Part shown: in pieces, positions 52,391-55,469 of the stretch
Numbering within the stretch: position 1 is the first letter of the stretch
Layout: each line of letters opens with the position of its first letter
Source: Bacillota bacterium
GTDB taxonomy: Bacteria > Bacillota > Clostridia > Lachnospirales > Lachnospiraceae
Length of the DNA: 55,469 nucleotides
Direction: 5' to 3'
Assembly (NCBI GenBank): GCA_029226935.1
Contig: JAQXYZ010000153.1
Location: forward strand, 1-55,469
Translations under genes and position numbers: made by a program
Notes under the pieces: generated by a model
The model's database searches: none
Seen by the model: only the letters and a program-made list of their open reading frames with translations
What the model was told of the DNA's origin: nothing

Positions 52391-52537
52391 CTAAACCTGT
52401 CTTATTTTCGGTTCAATTGCCTCTGACCTGACATTATGTGTCTGATTCTGGTTCTCCGGCTTTACCTTTTGAGTGATGCTGTTAAATTTCTCGTTGCTTT
52501 TCTTTTGGTTTAGCTTCTCCTGCTTGTCCTTGTCCAT
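52391..52537 (-). CDS. Small charged protein, 48 residues
   Basis: A short ORF with a good GAGGTGATT ribosome site before the ATG. The product starts MDKDKQEKLNQKKSNEKF and is rich in Lys, Gln, Asn and Glu, with no Cys and no hydrophobic stretch. It lies between tRNA-Leu and the FliD-like gene. Such small acidic/basic proteins occur in spore formers, but I do not recognise a family. Confidence 0.6.
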   Translation of the reverse strand: MDKDKQEKLNQKKSNEKFNSITQKVKPENQNQTHNVRSEAIEPKIRQV

Positions 52538-52620
52538 ACAATCACCTCTTTAGTAGCATGACCGGATTAAGCAGAAGTATTCATATTTAGTAAAATATGA
52601 CACGAAATGCAACAAAATAA

Positions 52621-52644
52621 AGAGCCTAGTAAACACTAGACTCT
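52621..52644 (-). terminator. Terminator of tRNA-Leu
   Basis: AGAGTCTAGT and ACTAGGCTCT form a stem (one mismatch) around GTTT, followed by TTATTTTG on the minus strand. Confidence 0.75.
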
Positions 52645-52649
52645 TAGCG

Positions 52650-52733
52650 TGCAGGAAAAGAGACTTGAACTCTCATGGTATTGCTACCACACGGACCTGA
52701 ACCGTGCGCGTCTGCCAATTCCGCCATTCCTGC
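52650..52733 (-). tRNA. tRNA-Leu (anticodon CAG)
   Basis: On the minus strand GCAGGAA pairs with TTCCTGC and the discriminator is A. The anticodon loop is TTCAGGT in stem CACGG/CCGTG. A long variable arm (TGGTAGCAATACCA) marks a class II tRNA, and GTTCAAGTC is the T loop. It is 84 bases without encoded CCA. Promoter TTGACA (52768-52773)/TACAAT (52745-52750) with 17-base spacing is upstream. Confidence 0.95.
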
Positions 52734-52744
52734 GAACAAATGAT

Positions 52745-52773
52745 ATTGTATCTGTTTTTTCTGTTTCTGTCAA
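52745..52773 (-). promoter_or_regulatory. Promoter of tRNA-Leu
   Basis: TTGACA and TACAAT hexamers, 17 bases apart, ending 11 bases before the mature 5' end. Confidence 0.75.
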
Positions 52774-52822
52774 CTATTTTATAAATTTTTGTTTTATAAA
52801 TTTCACCATTCTCTATTTTTAC

Positions 52823-52871
52823 AGCAGTTCAGCATCAATGGAAAGGTATCACCCCATGAAGCTGAACTGCT
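52823..52871. terminator. 11-bp inverted repeat after the Rpn remnant
   Basis: AGCAGTTCAGC and GCTGAACTGCT are perfect arms with a 27-base loop, 18 bases after the stop of the Rpn remnant. No T tract follows closely, so it may be a terminator or a leftover repeat. Confidence 0.45.
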
Positions 52872-52888
52872 ATGTAATTTAAAACTGT

Positions 52889-53305
52889 TTATTCTTTCTG
52901 CTTGTTAAGTTGCTCCAATTTCTTCTGGAGTATTGCAATCTGCTGTGTTTGCTGATCCAACTGCTGTGTCTGCTGACTGATCTGTTCGTCCTTCCGCTTC
53001 AGTTCTTCCTTCTGCTGGTCAATCTCCCTTTGCTGCTCCTCTATCATATACTTCACGGTGTTTCGATCCAACTGCCTCAGTTCCTCTGAAAAGAACATTT
53101 CCATCACCCTCTCCGTATTCTGACACATTTGGTATAATGTTTCGTACATGGCTTTGAATTCCGGATATTTCGTAATCAATGCAATAATTCGCTCCGGTGC
53201 ATCCTCAGAAAGAAAGGTCAGCCATGCTTCCAGTGGTGTTTCTATGGATTTATTTTGCATTTTTTTACGGAAGATGTCAAGCGGAATCTTGATAATCAGG
53301 TCTTT
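52889..53305 (-). pseudogene. C-terminal remnant of an Rpn-type (PD-(D/E)XK) nuclease
   Basis: The frame from about 53305 to 52889 reads LDIFRKKMQNKSIETPLEAW and continues with LTFLSEDAPERIIALITKYPEFKAMYE-type sequence, which is the C-terminal half of Rpn family recombination-promoting nucleases (DUF4351-like / 'PD-(D/E)XK nuclease family transposase'). It ends in a Gln-rich coiled coil. The catalytic N-terminal domain is missing; the frame meets a stop within the end of the adjacent hydrolase gene. An ATG at 53260 would give a 123-residue protein, but no ribosome site is present. Confidence 0.65.
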
Positions 53306-54408
53306 TCATTTGGGCGCAGACCGCCTGACTTAATATTCTCAAACAATATTTCAAACAACGAGCGCGTAATCTTATGGATCGCCTTTTTGGTAGCATCATT
53401 GACCTCTCTTGCTGCTGCCAAAACACTTTGCAGACATTTTTTCCAGTCAGCGCCGAACTCAAATACATCGGAAGCCTCCGATGCAGAAACGACCTCATAC
53501 AGGGTATCCACAAAGGTGCGAATCTCGTCTTCTGACAGTGAAAGTATCCATTCATTTAAAGCTGCGTCCCGAAGCAGCTTTCTGTCGGTCATATTTTCTG
53601 CACGTAGAAATGTACCATCTTCCACTTTCCAGCTGTAGGAATTATGCTGAAGCAGACCTACACTCCTGCTCTCCACGATTTCATATTCACAGTGATCCTC
53701 CAAAATCATTCCCACCAGTGATGAACGTGGAATAAACTTGACCAACCGGTCTTGAATGGCTTCAAAATTCCCCTGACTTCGTATTTCCGGTCTGAAGCCG
53801 GGACCATCATTATTATAAATTCGTATAATCTTTTCTCTGGTTCTTTCCCCGCAGTTCATAGCTGCATATACCGCAAGATTACCTCCCTTGGAATGCCCTC
53901 CCGTATAGAAATCTCCTGCAATATATGATGCCACCCGTTCCATATATTCCGTTGCAAGGTACTGGCTGTGAATGGGCTTGGAAAATGCAAGGTTCAAATC
54001 CTCCTTCCATCCCACAATGGTCGCATCCGTTCCCCGATAGGCAATATATACACTTTTATCCCCCAGAATAAAGGTGATTGCCGAAAACTGAGTCTCCTGC
54101 TCTTCATTCACAATATTTACATAATAATTCATTTTCAGGGTGCCGAACCTTATGGAATTTGCTGCTTCTTCAAACAGCTCCTTATTTTCTTCCTGATACC
54201 AGTAGCCCTCCAGAATACAGTCTCTCTCGGGAGATTCATAGATACACCGGATACTGACCGGTGCATTTCTCTTTTCCAGACCGGGCACAAATTTTCCATA
54301 GTTTAAATAGGATAACTGGCAAAGGACCAAGCTGTCCACCTCATTTAAGGGTCTCTCCGTGAAGCTGTATTCTCCCCATTCCCTCACATAATCAATAATG
54401 TTTTCCAT
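53296..54408 (-). CDS. DUF2974 (Mbeg1-like) alpha/beta hydrolase
   Basis: A 370-residue soluble protein. An N-terminal half with VYIAYRGTDATIVGWKED leads to the nucleophile elbow YTGGHSKGGNLAVYAA; then NNDGPGF and a helical C-terminus without a long WXG-like hairpin. The same GHSKGGN elbow occurs in the T7SS-linked hydrolase at 42377-43765, so these are distant paralogues. No signal peptide; probably cytoplasmic. ATG at 54408 has AAAGGTG nine bases upstream; an earlier GTG merges with that site. Its substrate is unknown. Confidence 0.78.
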   Translation of the reverse strand: MENIIDYVREWGEYSFTERPLNEVDSLVLCQLSYLNYGKFVPGLEKRNAPVSIRCIYESPERDCILEGYWYQEENKELFEEAANSIRFGTLKMNYYVNIVNEEQETQFSAITFILGDKSVYIAYRGTDATIVGWKEDLNLAFSKPIHSQYLATEYMERVASYIAGDFYTGGHSKGGNLAVYAAMNCGERTREKIIRIYNNDGPGFRPEIRSQGNFEAIQDRLVKFIPRSSLVGMILEDHCEYEIVESRSVGLLQHNSYSWKVEDGTFLRAENMTDRKLLRDAALNEWILSLSEDEIRTFVDTLYEVVSASEASDVFEFGADWKKCLQSVLAAAREVNDATKKAIHKITRSLFEILFENIKSGGLRPNEKT

Positions 54409-54432
54409 ATTCTCTGCCACCTTTCAATCAGA

Positions 54433-55469
54433 CTAATACAAGATGCCATCATAATACTGCAAGAGCAGACTGACCACCCTGCTGTAGCTGACCGTTCCGT
54501 CTTCTACTCCATTTAAGGTAAGAGTGGTATTTAAAAAAGTATCTGCCGCCTGCTTTACCGTTTCTGTTTTCAGGACAGCCTTTTTCTCCACCTGTTCCCA
54601 TGCCTCCCGGGTCAAAAATTTTTTATCTCCTGACACCAGTTCACTTATTTGCGGATGAGAATCATATTCTGCCTCATCCTCTCCCACTGCTTTTAGAAAG
54701 TCCCTTTCCAAATATCCAATCACGCTTAAATAAGCACTGTATTGAAAAAGCGGATCTTCCGAATCCACACAGGCAAGATACCCTATAAAATTAGCCTCGT
54801 CCTCCCTGATAAAACCCTTTAAGTGGGACAATTCATGGCACATGGTCACAGGCACATTCGTAATGTACATCTGCCTGTTATAATTGGCCTCCATGGAAAA
54901 AGGAAAGTAGTACCCCATAATATACTGCTGACTATAAAATCCTGAAAAGAAGAGACCTTTTGGCTTGGGATAATATCCTTTCAGGCTGTTAAAGGTATCC
55001 CCCAGCCTCTGCATTTGCGCTACGGCTTCTCCTTTCAAATCTCCCTCATAAATCAGATAGCCATTTTCATCTCTGTCAAATAAGGGAGCCAGCGCATTTG
55101 CCTGTTCCACCACATAATCCCTCAGTATACCAAGTTCTTCACCCCCATACTCTTTTTTCAGGTTTTTCCCTATTTCATACCTTTCATTGATAGGCGATGC
55201 CTGATAGAGCAGAAAACAGTTTAAAGTCATGACTACGCAGACAATTCCTGCCACCCAGTAAATAAAAAGTGCGTACTTCCTGTACCATCTGTTCCATTGC
55301 TTTGGAACTTTATTTCCAAACAAAATATAAACAATGCCTCCTGCTATCAAAAGCAGAAGGAACACAACAGCCAGATAAAGCATCCACTCTCCCACCGAGA
55401 AAGGAAACCACCCTATCATTCTCCCATAGGTTGAAGTCCATAACGGAAAAATATAATTTACATAACCAT
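54433..55469 (-). CDS. DUF3810-type membrane metalloprotease, 5' end outside the window
   Basis: A membrane protein with two N-terminal transmembrane helices (EWMLYLAVVFLLLLIAG and YALFIYWVAGIVCVVM) and a soluble zinc-protease-like domain: VTMCHELSHLKGF gives the HExxH site and REDEANFIGYL the third-ligand region. This fits the DUF3810 family. The frame is open to the window edge and reads YVNYIFPLWTSTYGRMIG before the ATG at 55419, so the gene probably starts outside the window. It precedes the DUF2974 gene by 24 bases and is likely co-transcribed. Confidence 0.75.
   Translation of the reverse strand, partial: GYVNYIFPLWTSTYGRMIGWFPFSVGEWMLYLAVVFLLLLIAGGIVYILFGNKVPKQWNRWYRKYALFIYWVAGIVCVVMTLNCFLLYQASPINERYEIGKNLKKEYGGEELGILRDYVVEQANALAPLFDRDENGYLIYEGDLKGEAVAQMQRLGDTFNSLKGYYPKPKGLFFSGFYSQQYIMGYYFPFSMEANYNRQMYITNVPVTMCHELSHLKGFIREDEANFIGYLACVDSEDPLFQYSAYLSVIGYLERDFLKAVGEDEAEYDSHPQISELVSGDKKFLTREAWEQVEKKAVLKTETVKQAADTFLNTTLTLNGVEDGTVSYSRVVSLLLQYYDGILY

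Noticed and set aside
1-55469. CRISPR array or rRNA genes
   Set aside because: No regularly spaced repeats with unique spacers and no rRNA-like sequence seen anywhere in the window.

Overview
The window reads as a chromosomal segment of an anaerobic, low-GC Clostridia, most likely a gut Lachnospiraceae. The reasons are Gram-positive style AGGAGG ribosome binding sites, class III (anaerobic) ribonucleotide reductase, ClpC, a Firmicutes type VII secretion (T7SS) cassette with WXG100 proteins, a Csp-like subtilase without a signal peptide, and several small conserved proteins typical of that family. The family assignment is inference from gene content; no 16S gene is present.

Layout. (1) 1-8000 is an AT-rich accessory region: the start of an XRE regulator, a type I restriction specificity remnant, an IS3-family element with a classic -1 frameshift site, a two-frame small membrane gene, an AbiEi/AbiEii type IV toxin-antitoxin pair, an ISLre2-family element and a LacI regulator. 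It ends at a shared hairpin terminator beside tRNA-Trp. (2) 8100-30300 is mostly core metabolism on the minus strand: an LCP wall-polymer ligase, radA, gntR-clpC, an SH3 surface protein with a small zinc-ribbon protein, purE-purM-purN-purD, an M29-type aminopeptidase with a long N-terminal extension, small membrane proteins, pyrE, a TPM-like membrane protein, pyrF, an NrdD with a fused thioredoxin-like tail behind two NrdR boxes, a TPR lipoprotein and an RsmF-type methyltransferase. (3) 30390-36601 is a plus-strand operon: MMPL/RND transporter, GLUG-repeat surface protein, TetR regulator. (4) 36603-42375 holds a CofE-like ligase, a rubredoxin/GltB2-like protein, an S8 protease and an AraC regulator. 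(5) 42377-50076 is a compact T7SS operon: essC, esaB and five WXG100-like small helical proteins, ending in an alpha/beta-hydrolase with a C-terminal helical tail. (6) 50300-55469 has a ZIP transporter, a FliD-like protein behind a CsrA-type leader hairpin, a 48-aa ORF, tRNA-Leu, an Rpn-nuclease remnant, a second DUF2974 hydrolase and a DUF3810 protease cut by the window edge.

The most interesting system is the T7SS operon. One strong promoter drives an FHA-containing EssC ATPase, the ubiquitin-like EsaB, five small helical partners (only two with a canonical WXG turn) and a lipase-like protein. That last protein has its catalytic domain first and its putative targeting helices last, the reverse of LXG toxins. 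No EsaA, EssA or EssB gene lies in or beside the cassette. Other points worth attention are the CsrA-type hairpin before the FliD-like gene, the NrdD-redoxin fusion, the bactofilin-like tail of the MMPL transporter, and a CofE-like ligase in a lineage not known for F420.

Start codons were placed by ribosome-binding-site spacing, so several genes are shorter than the longest open frame. Two good small ORFs (22216-22368 and 52391-52537) are also listed.
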